DNA of 64,000 bases from Chaetoderma sp. LZ-2023a (taxonomy: Eukaryota > Mollusca > Caudofoveata > Chaetodermatida > Chaetodermatidae): positions 28,985,880 to 29,049,879 of the forward strand of contig CM067363.1 of the NCBI GenBank assembly GCA_034401795.1, in the 5' to 3' direction. Positions within the stretch are counted from its first letter, which is position 1. Each line of letters begins with the position of its first letter. Below are positions 24,027 through 38,935 of this stretch, one piece after another. The position numbers were made by a program, and so were the translations under genes. A model generated the notes under the pieces. The model did no database searches, was not told where the DNA came from, and saw nothing but the letters and a program-made list of their open reading frames with translations.

Positions 24027-24360
24027 AATGAACGTTTCCAGTTTATCCGTCCATGATCAGACGTCATATAGCGTCACAATCAACTAAGTGACGTCAAAAT
24101 TAAATATGGCACGAATGACTCGACTTAGTCCGTTTTTAGCGCTTCATAGTCCGACACGTTGTACCAATTATACCTCTTAATCATTTAATAAACATGCACC
24201 TAGTCAAATTAGTTTCAAAATATTCAACAACTTACCTGCATAGTTTTCTGGAAATTGATAGTCAGGGAGTTCAGGGATCGATCGATCCCAACACGAGCGA
24301 GGTGTTGGTGGAGCTTAGCTAGAGATGGGCGGGGAATAGCTAAAACTTGAAAGGTTCATT
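24027..24360 (+). mobile_element. MITE-A copy lacking the left hairpin arm
   Basis: Termini AATGAACGTTTCCAGTTT and AACTTGAAAGGTTCATT. After AATAAACATGC the sequence jumps into the right hairpin arm (CCTAGTCAAATTAGTTTC), so the palindrome is halved. Confidence 0.85.
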
Positions 24361-25873
24361 TATGCTTTGACCAAGCCAAAACTATGCGGTCTAACTACGC
24401 ATACTACGCAAGATAAAAGAATTTGATAGAACTGTACGTTTTAGCCTATATGTTGCATGACAAGTACGCCATTCGAATTTTGGCCTCGTGAAAATGGGTC
24501 TTGCCCACTTTCATTGTTGGACCTGCAAAAATCCATGCTGTTTGATTATGCAAGTTACAGACGGGAGAGGCGTGCGGAGAGACTTGCCCCGCGTGCGGTG
24601 CTCTAAACTACAGCTTACGAAGAGACCTGTCTTCTGCCTGAAACATCCGAACCACATCAGTCACGAACTGCATCAGTCATGTATGGGTCATCTCTAGGCG
24701 TGGACGTGTATATATTGAACCCCGTGTCTTATGTATCATATAACATAGTTACTAGTAATTAGAAATAGATAGTTATCAATAAATATAATAACCAGTTAAA
24801 CAACTATGTCTTGTACACATATTGTACACATATTGAATACGACACAGCGTTCACACGAGGAAGCTGAGAGAAGCAACATGGTTCATCCTGCTTTTTCGGC
24901 CAAGCACTACAAGATTTATATGTCGTATGGACTAATTCATGGACACATGAACATACTGAAGTTGATTGTGAGACGACTTTAGAATTTCCAAAGTGTCATT
25001 CTGCTGATGTGGCGAATCAGTGTAGAGATTGATCAGCTCACAAATGCCTGTCCTAGAAAGTGCCCTTGGACGACACTGTGTGGGCACAACAAATGGTTGA
25101 GCTAGTGGTCTTGTACAAATTACAGCCGCGATATTCACAAAATGGGCAAGGCCATGTCATGACCCATCGAGACCATTGAACGAGCAATGGTCCTGGATGC
25201 ATACAAGGACGACGAACTCTGACTCGTAAGATGTCTGTTAACAGATACCGCTCTGTGAATACTAGTAAACTGTGGAGTCAGCGGGGTTTGTTGAGACGTC
25301 GATCCGGTCATTACAGGAAGATGTTTTTCCTCCAGTCATGTTTACATATTACCTTGATGCAGCCCTGCCATTATATCTATCCCGGGCCAGCTGTGGCGCT
25401 CCACAAGCCAAAGTCCTTGTATGTATACTGAGCCTCTAACTAGAGATGGAAAAGATAGACGAGACTGGATAGGTGAGAAAAAAGAGGCATCAAGACGGCT
25501 GTCTCTTTATAGCTGCAAAAGAACTTAAGAATAGTCAGCACTCTATCCCTAACAATGCAGGTCACCGGGCCGCTACTGGGCCCAATAGCGGGCCAATGCG
25601 ACCCACTAATTAACTGATACCGAGCAGTAGCGTAGTAAAGTAGTGTGGGGCCAGGGTTAAAATTAGATGCTCTGAGAAACCGTCTACTGCATTCTAAGTC
25701 GTAAATATGTTTATTTTATTGGGCAACAAAGAAATTTCTAAATTTCTAGATAAAAAAATTAATGCGTCGCCGCCGGATGCCCATAATGGTCGGTCATTGA
25801 ACCGGTTGAACGCCACAGATACCGGCCGAGTACCCTGCGTTATGAAGGGCGTTGTCGCAAGGATGAATGAGCT
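24361..25873. other. no gene seen; short GC-rich repeat at 25553
   Basis: AATGCAGGTCACCGGGCCGC at 25553-25572 resembles the repeat at 56988 and 60697. Several 60-70 codon frames are unrecognisable. Confidence 0.5.
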
Positions 25874-26263
25874 CAATTCACCTTTCCAGAGTATCCATCG
25901 ATGATCAGACGGCATATGACGTCATACTCAGCTAAGCGGCGTGTAGGATGATGTCATAATCATTAAATCATAAATGATCCCATTAGACCCGTCTTAGTCC
26001 GACACATTGTACGAATTGTATGTCTCTACTATTTAATAAACATGTTGTTGAATATTTTGAAACTAATTTGACTGGGCGCTGTTGCTGCCATAGGCAGCAA
26101 CAGCACTCAGTCAAATTGGTGTCAAAATATTCAACAGCTTACATAGTTTTCTGGAAATTGATAGTCAGGATGTTCAGAGATCGATCGATCCCAACACAAG
26201 CGATGGGTGGGTGGACCTTAGCTAGAGATGGGCGGGGCATAGCTAAAAACGAAAGGTCCATTG
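25874..26263 (+). mobile_element. MITE-A copy
   Basis: Termini CAATTCACCTTTCC and GAAAGGTCCATTG. It has CATATGACGTCATACTCAGC, an intact hairpin (GTTGCTGCCATAGGCAGCAA), GATCGATCGATCCC and GATGGGCGGGGC. Confidence 0.9.
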
Positions 26264-26903
<640 letters not shown>

Positions 26904-26937
26904 ATGGCTTTGATGAATGTATAATTTAAGAAATACT

Positions 26938-27014
26938 CTGTTGGATATTTTGAAACTAATTTGACTGGGAACTGTTTCCATCTCCCAGTCAAATTAGTTT
27001 TAAAATATTCAACG
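26938..27014. repeat. stand-alone H1 hairpin (short apex)
   Basis: CTGTTGGATATTTTGAAACT pairs with AGTTTTAAAATATTCAACGG. The apex is GGGAACTGTTTCCATCTCCC instead of the GCTGCC form. A half-arm copy lies at about 27117-27160. Confidence 0.8.
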
Positions 27015-27169
27015 GCTTACCTGGAATAATTACTTTGAAGTGTCGATTCATTCATTCATTTGATTTGTTAACCATTCGAGCCCAACATGCCAAATTCGAA
27101 ACGTCATTTAGAATTTATTAAATATTCTGTTTAGTAATTTGAAATTAATTTGACTGGAATTTATTGTTA

Positions 27170-27285
27170 TCCTGTGTGCGCGCGTACGTGCGTGCGTGCG
27201 TGCGTAAGTGGGTGAAAGTGCGAGTGTGTGCGTGCGTGTGTGCGTGCGTGTGCGCATGCGTGCGTGTGCACATGCGTGCGTGTAT
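27170..27285. repeat. (TGCG)n-like microsatellite
   Basis: Imperfect TGCG/TGTG tetranucleotides. Confidence 0.9.
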
Positions 27286-27641
27286 ACGTTAGCAGTACCG
27301 GCATCCAGCAAGTAATACATACACATTAAACGATCAAATATTTGCTACACAGTAAAAATATGTGTCTTTCAAGATGGTGTATTTATTACATGCTACGCGA
27401 TGACTAATTGATATGCCAACACCTACCACAGACAGCAGCGCCTGGGGGAGATATAATTATACAGATTCTCTACGGGCTGTTGCTCGCTCAGTCAAATAGA
27501 GCTTGGCGTTACACGTGTTCACAGCAAACACTGGGTATCGAACCAGATGAACGAATTGAACGTAATTGCTAAAATGGAAATGATGTTTATATTGATGTGA
27601 ATACAGTTCAGCTGGTATACATACATCAACGACTCTTGTGT
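27286..27641. other. no gene seen
   Basis: Unique sequence. Confidence 0.5.
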
Positions 27642-28164
27642 CTTGTGTCAACAGCGCTTTAAAGTGGCCAAAATTATACTTATATCAATTAACCATTTAA
27701 TGGTCAAGATTTGTCAATAAAATTTTACTTGTGTATGTAAACCGTTTTAATGGTCAGGATTTTTCAAGAAAATTTAATTTTTACAGCGCAACGCCACTAC
27801 TTTTCTGTACAACTTACAACTGAAATTTGCAAAGATCAAACATTGATCCATTTTCAATAATTGTATACGAATTGAGACCGCTTCCGATTCAGATGCGGTG
27901 TTTTGGCCGACTTGACCATCAAAGCGGTAATGGTTAAGGAAATTCAAGTTTTCCCTTAACCAGTGTCCAGTTACCGGACAAAAGAAGACTATTTTTTTAA
28001 GATTTATCACTAGAATGACTGGCTCGAGTACCGAGCCAGTCATTCTAGTAGTAAATTTTCAAAAAAATTGTTTTCTCTTGACCCTCAAATGGGCATTCCT
28101 CAACGATCACTGTAGATTTTATTTTTGCCAGGTGTGGTCATTAGATGGTTATGTTGACACAAGG
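27642..28164. mobile_element. MITE-C copy, apparently full length
   Basis: Inverted termini CTTGTGTCAACA and GTTGACACAAG, about 523 bp. A TTTAATGGTCAAGAT-type segment occurs twice near the left end (27694-27775). The palindrome at 27995-28060 has the centre GGCTCGAGTACCGAGCC within CACTAGAATGACT and AGTCATTCTAGTAG arms. Confidence 0.75.
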
Positions 28165-28459
28165 GGAGGGAGAAAGCCGAATACTTAGCTAACATGTTGA
28201 TAATGAAAATAAGGTATTTGACGGATAAACTGATAGACAGAATTATAATAGTTGCGAGTCGGCTGGCAAAAAAAAATCGTCCACAAATACGAATATAAAT
28301 CTTGAAAATTCTTTCGAATATGAATCATATGAATGCAAAAAACAGAAAAAATGCCTGAAAAAGATCATTTATTACAGATCGTATTTAAATTTAGACTGGT
28401 CCGGACCACCCCATTGCGCTTTGTTTGAAGTATATACGATGGTAAACGACGTTGGATAT

Positions 28460-28640
28460 TCCAGGTCAAGATAATACTATTTTTGAAAATTCACGACCGG
28501 AATGACTGGCTCGGTTACCGGGCCAGTGATTCCAGTGGTAAATTTTCAAAAATAAGCTTCTCTTGACCTGCAAATAGACATTTCTTAAGGTCACCTCAGA
28601 AGTCGGTTTTGGCCAGTTTAGGCATGGAAGGGATAAATAA
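28460..28640. mobile_element. MITE-C copy (partial)
   Basis: Palindrome CCGGAATGACTGGCTCGGTT then ACCGGGCCAGTGATTCCAG, flanked by TCTTGACCTGCAAATAGACA. Termini not resolved. Confidence 0.7.
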
Positions 28641-28680
28641 CTTGTGGTTAACTTTGAAATGTATTTCAGAATAGCGAGGT

Positions 28681-28732
28681 GTCGTTTTCTGAAGACGGGT
28701 GGTCTAACGACCACCCGTCTTCAGAAACCGAC
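28681..28732. repeat. H3 hairpin, copy 1
   Basis: Arms of 24 bp with one mismatch and a TAAC tetraloop: GTCGTTTTCTGAAGACGGGT and onward, mirrored to ACCCGTCTTCAGAAACCGAC. It shares the apex AGACGGGTGGTC/GACCACCCGTCT with 62719-62793 but has a different lower stem. Confidence 0.9.
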
Positions 28733-29390
28733 ATCTCGTGCCGCCAGACAGGCATCCATTATACACAGATACGATTCTATGTTGCCTTTGTTTATACTAC
28801 TTCGTCTTTTTTCGGTCTACGTGTATATTCAACCGATCTTGCTTCTTAAGACACTGTAACCGCGGTGATGTAATACAATCGGCGATGTTTATATAAGTGT
28901 CGTTCAATCAGTATGTAACGTGATGAGATTATGTACGTAGAACTGAAGTAGTACATTTTTGGCATCCATATGTCAAAATATCTAAACATTTTAGTGATTT
29001 TACACCAACAATGATGTCTACCCAGTACCTAGGTTTCATGTTTATTTTCTCTGCTCTCGCTAGAAAGTGGAATCTAATCAATGGATCTTTTCGGTGCCGA
29101 TTTGTCAGCGTTCTTTAATTAGTTTGCTTGCCGTATAGTTCGGGTCCCTGTTAAATTCAATTCAATTTATTACTCCCAGACTTTAAACACAGTATGTGGG
29201 GAACATATTTACATTCATAGGGACATACATGTCCCATTCACGCCAGGTTCAATATCCAAGAATCGCCGATTTTGCAGCGTGAATGCGTTCGTTTTATATG
29301 TTGTGCAAAGGCATGGCTTTTCTAAAACCTTTCGTTAAACGCAGCCGCTTGAATGCTAGGAATGTATCAGGCTTTTAGGTGTGACTCTCA
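28733..29390. other. no gene seen
   Basis: Unique sequence without recognisable features. Confidence 0.5.
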
Positions 29391-29392
29391 AC

Positions 29393-29645
29393 TAAGTGGG
29401 TTGGTGGATCAGTTGGGCAGCGGATCGGCGGGTCGGTAGATCGGTGGGTTGGCGGATGGGTCAGTGGTCGGTGGGTCAGTCGGTGGGTCGGTGGGTCAGT
29501 GGGTCGATGGATCAGTGGGTGGGTCTGTGGGTTGGTCGGTGGGTGGGCCGGTCAGTTGATCGGTCGGTCGGTCGGTGGGTCAGGCGGTCAGTCGGTCAGT
29601 CGGTTAGTTGTTAGATCAGTTGGTTTGTCACTCGCTCGCTCGTTC
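29393..29645. repeat. degenerate GGTC/GGGT tetranucleotide array
   Basis: About 250 bp of GGTGGGTCGGT-type units drifting into GCTCGCTCGTTC. Repetitive W/G/V/S-rich frames across it are artefacts. Confidence 0.9.
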
Positions 29646-29669
29646 GCTCGGACTGTCAAAACCGTTACA

Positions 29670-30053
29670 GTTCCCCACCCCTTTTTAGCTAAGCTCCAGA
29701 CCCACTTCATCCGTTTTGTGATCGATCGATCACTGAACTCCATGACTATCAACTTCCAAAACGCTATACATGTGAGCTGTTGAATATTTTGAAACTAATT
29801 TGACTGGGGTACTGTTGCTACATGGCGGCAACAGCGCCCTGTAAAATTAACTTCAAAATATTCAACAGCATTTTTATTAAATAGAAAAGACATAGACCTA
29901 CAATTCGTACAACAACGCTTAGTCTGTCACCGTTTATGCGTGCGAGACAAACTATTTACATCATTCATGACGTAAATGATTATGACGTCATCCTACACGC
30001 CATGTACTTGATTATTACGTCATATAATAGATGGATAAACTGGAAAGGTCAAT
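29670..30053 (-). mobile_element. MITE-A copy
   Basis: CTTTTTAGCTAAGCTCCAGA, GATCGATCGATCACTG, a hairpin with a mutated apex (GTTGCTACATGGCGGCAACA), ATTATGACGTCATCCTACAC and the terminus AAACTGGAAAGGTCAATT. Confidence 0.85.
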
Positions 30054-30738
30054 TCTTGGTTTTATATATATTGGCGCCACATCGATGCGGATCAACCTCG
30101 GAAATATTAATAAACTGATGGATAAACAGACTGATGGCGAGATAGACCGAGATACAGATTCATAGCCCTATCTGATGGAGCGCAAACGTGTGTTTTGCTA
30201 AAGAAGATTATTATCTTAAGGTCTTGGTCGGTGTCTTAAGGGGCAACGCAGTTTTGAAACGGGTTCCTTATCAAAGTTTGAGACTTTAATATCGATTCTT
30301 TCAAAACTACTTTGCTTTAAGGATCGTTAAGTTTCCATATGAACACAACTGGACTCTTCAAAACTACCCACTTGAAGACTAAATTGGGTGACACCGAATA
30401 CATAAAACGCTCAAGTACGCTAACAATAATAACTCCTTCAGAAAACACGCATTTAAAAAAAAGAAAATAAGGTTTTATCACAAGCATCGAGCGTCGTTTA
30501 GAATTATCGATCTAACAAAAGAAAGCACAGATATTTAATCCCTACTGTTCACACGAATCCGGGTATCCCGTTAGCTACAAGACACACTTCAATGCACCGC
30601 ATACATATGTTATTAATAGGTTACATAAACTTAAATTTCAACAAAAAATCATCCACATTATATCAGTTCTACTTGTCCATCGATATACGATGGTGTGATG
30701 TGTTTACGTGTGTACAGGTATGTAGAACATTAAATAAC
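30054..30738. other. no gene seen
   Basis: Unique AT-rich sequence. Confidence 0.5.
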
Positions 30739-31512
<774 letters not shown>

Positions 31513-31783
31513 TTTTTTTCTTTTTTCTTGAAAATCCGACGCTGACGCAGTCGGATACACTTCCCGGAGGAACTCCTTTAAAAAGGCTTGCAAACCCCCA
31601 TAAAAAATCGGTTGAAATAGCAGGCTTTATTAATAGAATAACAATACAAACCTAACATGTCAAAACAGTGCGAGCTAAAATACTCTATTATCATATACCA
31701 CAACCGTGGCATAACTACATAGAAAACATAATTAATAAAGAGCTAATAACATAACATAATTCAACAAAGACATTGCTATTTGC

Positions 31784-32095
31784 ACACCGTGTAGTAGTAG
31801 GCCCAAATGGCGAGCATAGCTAACCAACAAGTGGTAAAGCCACTCATCAATAATTAGCAGTAAGCTACTGCTAATCATTGATGCCATTGAGCCGATTCAT
31901 GACCGGCAGGCTAAGTAGATCATATGTAGTTTAACGTAGCACACCGCATAGTAGTAGGGCCAAATGGCGAGTGCAGCTCGCCAACAAGTGGCGAGGTGAC
32001 TAGTCAATAAGTAACAAAAAGTCACTCATTGACGCCAGTTAGCCGATTATTAAATACCCAACGGACATAGTAGCCTTTATATAATATAATGCACA
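31784..32095 (-). repeat. 3' UTR tandem duplication, 157 bp period (LINE copy 2)
   Basis: Units start at 31784 (ACACCGTGTAGTAGTAGGCC) and 31941 (ACACCGCATAGTAGTAGGGC), the same offset as in copy 1. Confidence 0.8.
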
Positions 32096-32438
32096 AAGCA
32101 AACGTATACAAACTATGACTACTTAGATGGCGCTCTGGGTTCACATTCAAAATTTACGTCATTGTAAGTTTTTGCAAATTACTCTGGATCAAATACACCT
32201 ACAGTAAATATTTACAACAGGAAGCTAATTGTAAGATATCACACTCTGTTAACTTGAAAATCGGATCACCTCCAGAATATTGACATAATGCTCATTTGAT
32301 ATTTAAATATTCTGATCCCAACGTTAGGATATTAGTCAAGATTAGAGTCTCCTAAGGCATTACAATTTTAAAATAAAGGCAATTAAATTAAATTAAAATA
32401 GCATTTATCAATATACAGCAAGCAGCGAGTGTGCTAGC

Positions 32439-35400
32439 TTATACAAGTTCCGCTTCTGATATTTTTAGATATCCGTATTCAATTGATACTAGGCCAGTTT
32501 TGCACCATACGTCTTTAAATATACTTTCTCTCCCATGTTCTACTAGCCTGTAAAATTCACAATGAATGCAGTTTATCAACAAAAATCGAAATATGGCTTG
32601 TATGGCTCTCTGATGGTTGTTGCCGGTTTTATCTCTGGCCTCTGAACACCGATGCTTCCAGATGGCCCACACTCCTACAGATAACAGGGTTATTAACAAT
32701 TCTTTCTCCTTGCTATTAATGATTCGTCCGATAGTTGAGCAATCTTTGAACAAAATTGTTTCAGCCACTAAATTCACATATTTGGTTCCAAATTTAGCAA
32801 GGAGCATATTGATATATACCCAAAAGCCTGTGGTTATGCGACACTGAGTAAATAGATGGGCTATCGTTTCCTCCTCAGTATTACATAATAAGCACCGGTC
32901 TGTACTTGATATTTTACACATATAAGTAAGATGACCGACCCATAGCCTTCGATGGAGTAATCGCCATGCCAGGTCCCGTGCATTTCCTGGTAGACAAGGT
33001 AGATGTATTGCTTTCCAGGCATTTTTCCAGTTCTTTGGCGTGCATCCTAAATTGTTCCAATGCCTAACCACAATAGGAGTCTGTCTCCGACTTTGTATTA
33101 GAATTATGTACCAGTCTCTAGATGCCATGTTGTATTTTATATGTTCTGACATAAATACTAATGTTGGTTGCAACATATCAATGTTGCCACGTGCTTTCGG
33201 CAATTTGAACCATGCAGCAGTTATTGCATTCTTTATTCTAACAAATAAGCGCTGAGCATCAATATGTCTCATTGATGTTATTCTTGCTACATCTTGCATC
33301 GCAATCCATTTACGAGATTTCGGATTTACCAAGTCACGTAAATATTGAATAGCATTTTTGGCCATAGAGGGCAAATATAATACATCATCATTATCACGAA
33401 TCAACCCGTTGCCCCAAAGACGTTTCTCTAAGGCATCTTCCCAACAATTGGGTTGTGGCATTGATCGTGTAAATATTTTTAAGGCTTCGAGCTGTTCTTT
33501 ATATACATTTGGAATCTTTTGATGATTAGGTGGCAATTTATTGCACATAAATACACATTCTACTGGAAATGGGTCAACGTACCTTTGGAGAAGTGCCCTT
33601 GAAACACTTGACCAAGATGAGTTTGAAGTAAGTAACTTATTCAAGAATTTCAATTTTAAAGAAGCACACTTTGCTGAAACATTAACCAAATCCAGGCCTC
33701 CGGCATGCTTTTCATTGGTGAGGATTGACTGTGATACTAAATGGGCTTTGTCCTCCCATAAGAAGGACAAAAGTAACGTGTTGATCTTTGACTCTACTGA
33801 TTTGGGCATATGAACTACAGAAGCGGTATACCACAGTCCAGATAAAATTAAATTATTAAGGACAAATGTCCTGCCAAAGACAGTTAGGCGACGTCGTTTC
33901 CAATTTAGTAATGCACACTTTAGCTTGGATATCCTTTCTTCCCAGTTTAGTAATACATTTTGTTCTCTACTAAAGTAAATACCCACAATTTTTATGACAT
34001 CATTTGAGCAGTTAATATCCATCACATTATCAGTTCTGCGCTTCCAATCGCCCAAAAACAATCCCTTGGCTTTATCTTTATTGACTTTAAGTCCTGATGC
34101 CTTTTGAAAATCTGTTAATACTCCATTTAAAATTCTAAAATCCGTATTTTTACCCGCAAACACAGTCGTATCATCTGCATATTGAGAAACCTTTAGTGGC
34201 CTTTTTACGCCATGTATACATATTCCTTGAAAGTCATTGCGTTGCCTCAATGTGGCCCCCAACGATTCCATAGCTATGACGAATAGAAGCGGGGACAGTG
34301 AGCAACCCTGTCTGACACCTCGTTCCAACACTACAGGTTTGGATAGCTGATTGTTAACTAAATAGCAACTTGTTATATCAGTATATAAAATAGTGACCCT
34401 TTTAATAAATCTTGAACCAAAGCCAATATGGTCTAAAGACTTAAACAAGAAATCCCATTCTAGTCTGTCAAACGCCTTCTCGTTATCAAGTGCTATTATT
34501 GCTGCTGGGATACAATCCTTTTCAACTAATTGAATAAGGTCCCGTATAAGCAAAGTGTTGTTTAATATTGATCTTCCTGGCACAGAGCATGTTTGTTCAT
34601 CATGAATGACTTCGCCTAGGACTGCGCCAAGTTTTAATGTTAGTGCCCGAGTAATAATCTTATAATCTACACGGAGTAGAGAGATTGGTCTATAATTCTG
34701 TATTTTATTTCTGTCACCCCTCTTGTATATAAGCCGAACATATACTTGGGCCATCGATGTAGGGAGATGCCCTTGCTTAAAAATGCTGGTTGCTATTTCT
34801 TCTAATACTGGCCCAAATATGTGCCAGAATGTTTGATAAAATTCAACTGGAAGTCCGTCACATCCAGGAGACCTTTCTAACTTCATACCTTTGAGGGATT
34901 TTGTCAAATCATCAATTGTTATTGATTGGTCACAGCTTTCGCGACATGAATCTGGAAGTCTTTTCGTTATATTAGCTAAAACATCTCTAGTTGCAGTTTC
35001 CTCGCTTCCCTCAGATTTATACAATGATTTGTAAAATTCGGATACTGTTTCAATCATTTCCGCATTTGAGCGCACTGATACTCCATCATTAGTCTTCAGT
35101 GAGCGCATTAATTTCTCTATACCTCTTGCTTTTTCCAAGTTACAAAAGTAACGTGTAGGCTTTTCGCCCTCGGTGTGCATTTGTGCTCTTGACCTTATTT
35201 TGGCGCCATCAAACTGATATTGCTCTATTTCATTTAGTCTACCTTTTAATTTAACTAATAGTTCGTAATAATTATATTCCCCATCATTAATTTTCTTATT
35301 CATTTTACACAACGACCTCTGAAGCGCCTTTTTACGCTTTCGTATTTCACGTGCTTTCCTAATGGAATACTGCCATGAAATATATTTCAGGTCTGATTTA

Positions 35401-36300
35401 GCATCTTCTCACCAGTCTGTTATACATTCATACGAACCTCTTCTTTCATCCCAATGCCTCCAACAACTTTCCACACATTTGCGGTAGCAACTATCTCGTA
35501 GCAATGCTACATTAAGTTTCCAAAATCCATCTCCTCGTTTGACCCAGTCAGCATTGTCTAATGTGATGGAAAACATATTGTGATCAGAGAAAGTTATTGG
35601 TTTTATATTAGTTTTACACATGTAACCTTTCAATGACCGTTCCTCATAGATCCTGTCAAACCTTGAAGCTAACCTTCCATCGGTTGAAAACCAAGTAAAT
35701 TCCTGGCCTTCTGGATTTTCAATCCGGTAAGTGTCTAACAAGCTTTTATTTTCACAAATGTGTTTCAAAATATTATGCGATGTGTCATTAAAATTAGACC
35801 TAGACGTTCTGTCTTTAGCCTCGTCTAATATGCAATTAAAGTCACCGCCCATAATTAGGTTTTCAGGCGTTCTGTCTTGAATTATTGTGGAAACATCATT
35901 TAGAAATTCACGGCGCAATTGATGAGAGGTAGGTGCATAAAGGCACATCAAATTTAAACTTGTGTTTAGTACATCAATTGATACACAAATCCATCGTCGA
36001 TTTGGGTCTGATGACGACGATATAACGTCAACATAGTTGAGACAGCGGGGCAGGATAAGAATGGCCACTCCCGCACTATTATCTTGTGATAAAGAAAAAA
36101 AACTGCCCTTTTGAAATATCTTTGAGAGATTCATACACTTCAGCTTTTTGAATTTTGGCCTCTTGTAGAAAAGCAATATCAACTCTCTCATTTGCTAATT
36201 CTTCAAGCAAGTGGCGCTGCTTGAATTCGGTATTTAATCCTCTGCAATTGATGGTGCAGATAATCATAATTTGTAAAATGATGTTTACAACCGCCATCAT
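32439..36300 (-). pseudogene. LINE copy 2 ORF2: APE endonuclease-reverse transcriptase, nearly intact
   Basis: About 1287 codons from the ATG at 36300 (MMAVVNIILQ). The N-terminal endonuclease has CTINCRGLNTE, LQEAKIQ, GGDFNCILDEAKDR, RFDRIY and FSDHNMF, which carry metal and catalytic residues in this family. RT motifs follow: GCDGLPVEFYQTFW, NYRPISLL, ALDNEKAFDRLEW (motif A Asp), GVRQGCSLSPLLF and catalytic YADD encoded at 34170-34181. The C-terminus has RRLWVGH and a zinc motif CLLCNTEEETIAHLFTQC as in zf-RVT-type LINEs. Two lesions are visible: a homopolymer frameshift in the endonuclease near 36100 and a TGA at 35409-35411 where copy 1 has Trp. From 35408 to the stop at 32439 the frame is open. 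Confidence 0.93.
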
Positions 36301-36304
36301 TAGA

Positions 36305-37670
36305 TTAACTAGATTTGGGGTTTTTAGCTCGTTTCTTAGACCATTTACCTAATTTTCCTACGAATTCAATATTTCCTAGTTCTACCACAGACAAATATTC
36401 ATATTTGGAAATATCAGAATCATGGCGCAGTAGACGATATTTCACGCCTCTCGCCGTTACATATGACACTAACACTTCACCCCCCTGTGATCGGTACATT
36501 ACCATTTCATCTTTCATCTGTGAACTCTGTGTTTGAATGGACACATCTGATTCTGCAACTGACATTGTATCATCATCCATATCATTTACTTCAATCTCAG
36601 ATTCTGAGATATTGTCTTCTTTATGACGCTTATTGCTACTTAAGTAACATTTGGCAGGCGCATCATTTACCATATCTTCAAGCTGACTTAGATCAAGTGG
36701 GCTTAGCGGAAAATCGACTGAACTTTCTGTCTTCTGAGTCCTAAACTTATCCTGTCCTAATTTTAATTCATCTTCTAAGGAATTGTAAACTGGCTCTTCT
36801 GTAAGATCATCATTTTCCTGCGTGGCTTTTACAGCAACGTTTGGCTCCACTGCATTTTGAGTATTTTCTTGACTTAAGGTTATACCCTCCTCTAATACAT
36901 GAATTTCATCAACTGTAGTTACTTTAACAGGATTTGATGATTTGTTTGTGTCATTTACAGTGGCATGAACCAAAACAACAGCTTCCGTAGCGGTTGCTTC
37001 AGAAGCATTTGACTCAGTTGCATCCTTTAATGGGCGATTATCTCCTGATACTGAGGGCTTGTTTTGATTTTTTGGACAGCGCCATTTAAAATGGTCACCT
37101 GAACCACAGAGCAAACATTTGTTTCGATTGGGACAATCTGTTGCCAAATGGTCAGTACTTAGGCAGATCTGGCATTCTTTAATTTGCCCTCTATACCATA
37201 AGGGCAGGACAAAGCTGCCATCAAGCGTCAATCTGCTTGGTAAAGGGCTATCCACTTTATCGAACCAAATACGTCTTACACCGTTTTCTAGCGTTCTGTC
37301 AAAGGGATACGTCTCCAATTAAATCTTTTGCACTTTGCCATACTTCTTGAGTTCACTCATGATTCTGTCATCTGGAATTTCTAGTGGAACTTTCATCTTC
37401 ACCAGCACCCTATCTGACTCGATTTCCTCTACGTTACAAACTTCACCTTTTACAATAAGAACATCTTCCAGAAGATTTTCCTTGACCACCCCCACCCCCC
37501 TCATTTGACACTGTTACATTCCATACAGTTTTAGTAACATTGATAAGCCCCTGCAAAGTAGCAGGTCCCGCGCCAACGACGTCTTTTAACCCATGATAAA
37601 CGTCGATAGCCGTGACACCCCACCCCTTAGTTGTTATTTTAAGGCTTAGGGTACGCTTATAGGTTGCCAT
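36305..37670 (-). pseudogene. LINE copy 2 ORF1: zinc-knuckle RNA-binding protein, two lesions
   Basis: Starts MATYKRTLSLKITTKGWGVT at 37670 and ends KRAKNPKSS with TAA at 36305-36307, four bases before ORF2 and in a different frame. Two intact knuckles: CQICLSTDHLATDC and CLLCGSGDHFKWRC. The acidic, S/T-rich C-terminal half is followed by VKYRLLRHDSDISKYEYLS. A run of G near 37489-37498 shifts the frame, and a TAA at 37319-37321 interrupts QKI/ETYPF, which is open in copy 1. The product would bind element RNA and chaperone reverse transcription, as ORF1 proteins of this type do. Confidence 0.9.
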
Positions 37671-38506
<836 letters not shown>

Positions 38507-38826
38507 GTGTCCTGTATTTAGAAACATGTAAATTTAATATATATCATAAATAAAACTTGCAGAACGCAGTACTTCATCATAGATCAACCATAGCTATAGA
38601 TGTGTGTGTCTGTGTGTTTTAACCTACTTACAAACGGACATAATCGTATGTCATACATGTGATTAATCCATCAAAATTAGCATCATTTAAATAATCTACA
38701 ATACAACTGGACTGGAATGTGTTCAGATACACAGGTACGTTATATGAAATACATCCCTAGGGGTAATGGCAGAAATTGTGGCGACTTAAAGTACCCTTGA
38801 AGCAATGAGATTGGGAAAATATCATA
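38507..38826. other. no gene seen
   Basis: Unique AT-rich sequence between two microsatellites. Confidence 0.5.

Positions 38827-38935
<109 letters not shown>

Noticed and set aside
29393-29783. Frames of 72-94 codons with GWRMGQ/VGRSV-type repeats
   Set aside because: They follow the GGTC/GGGT array and then run into a MITE-A copy; not a gene.
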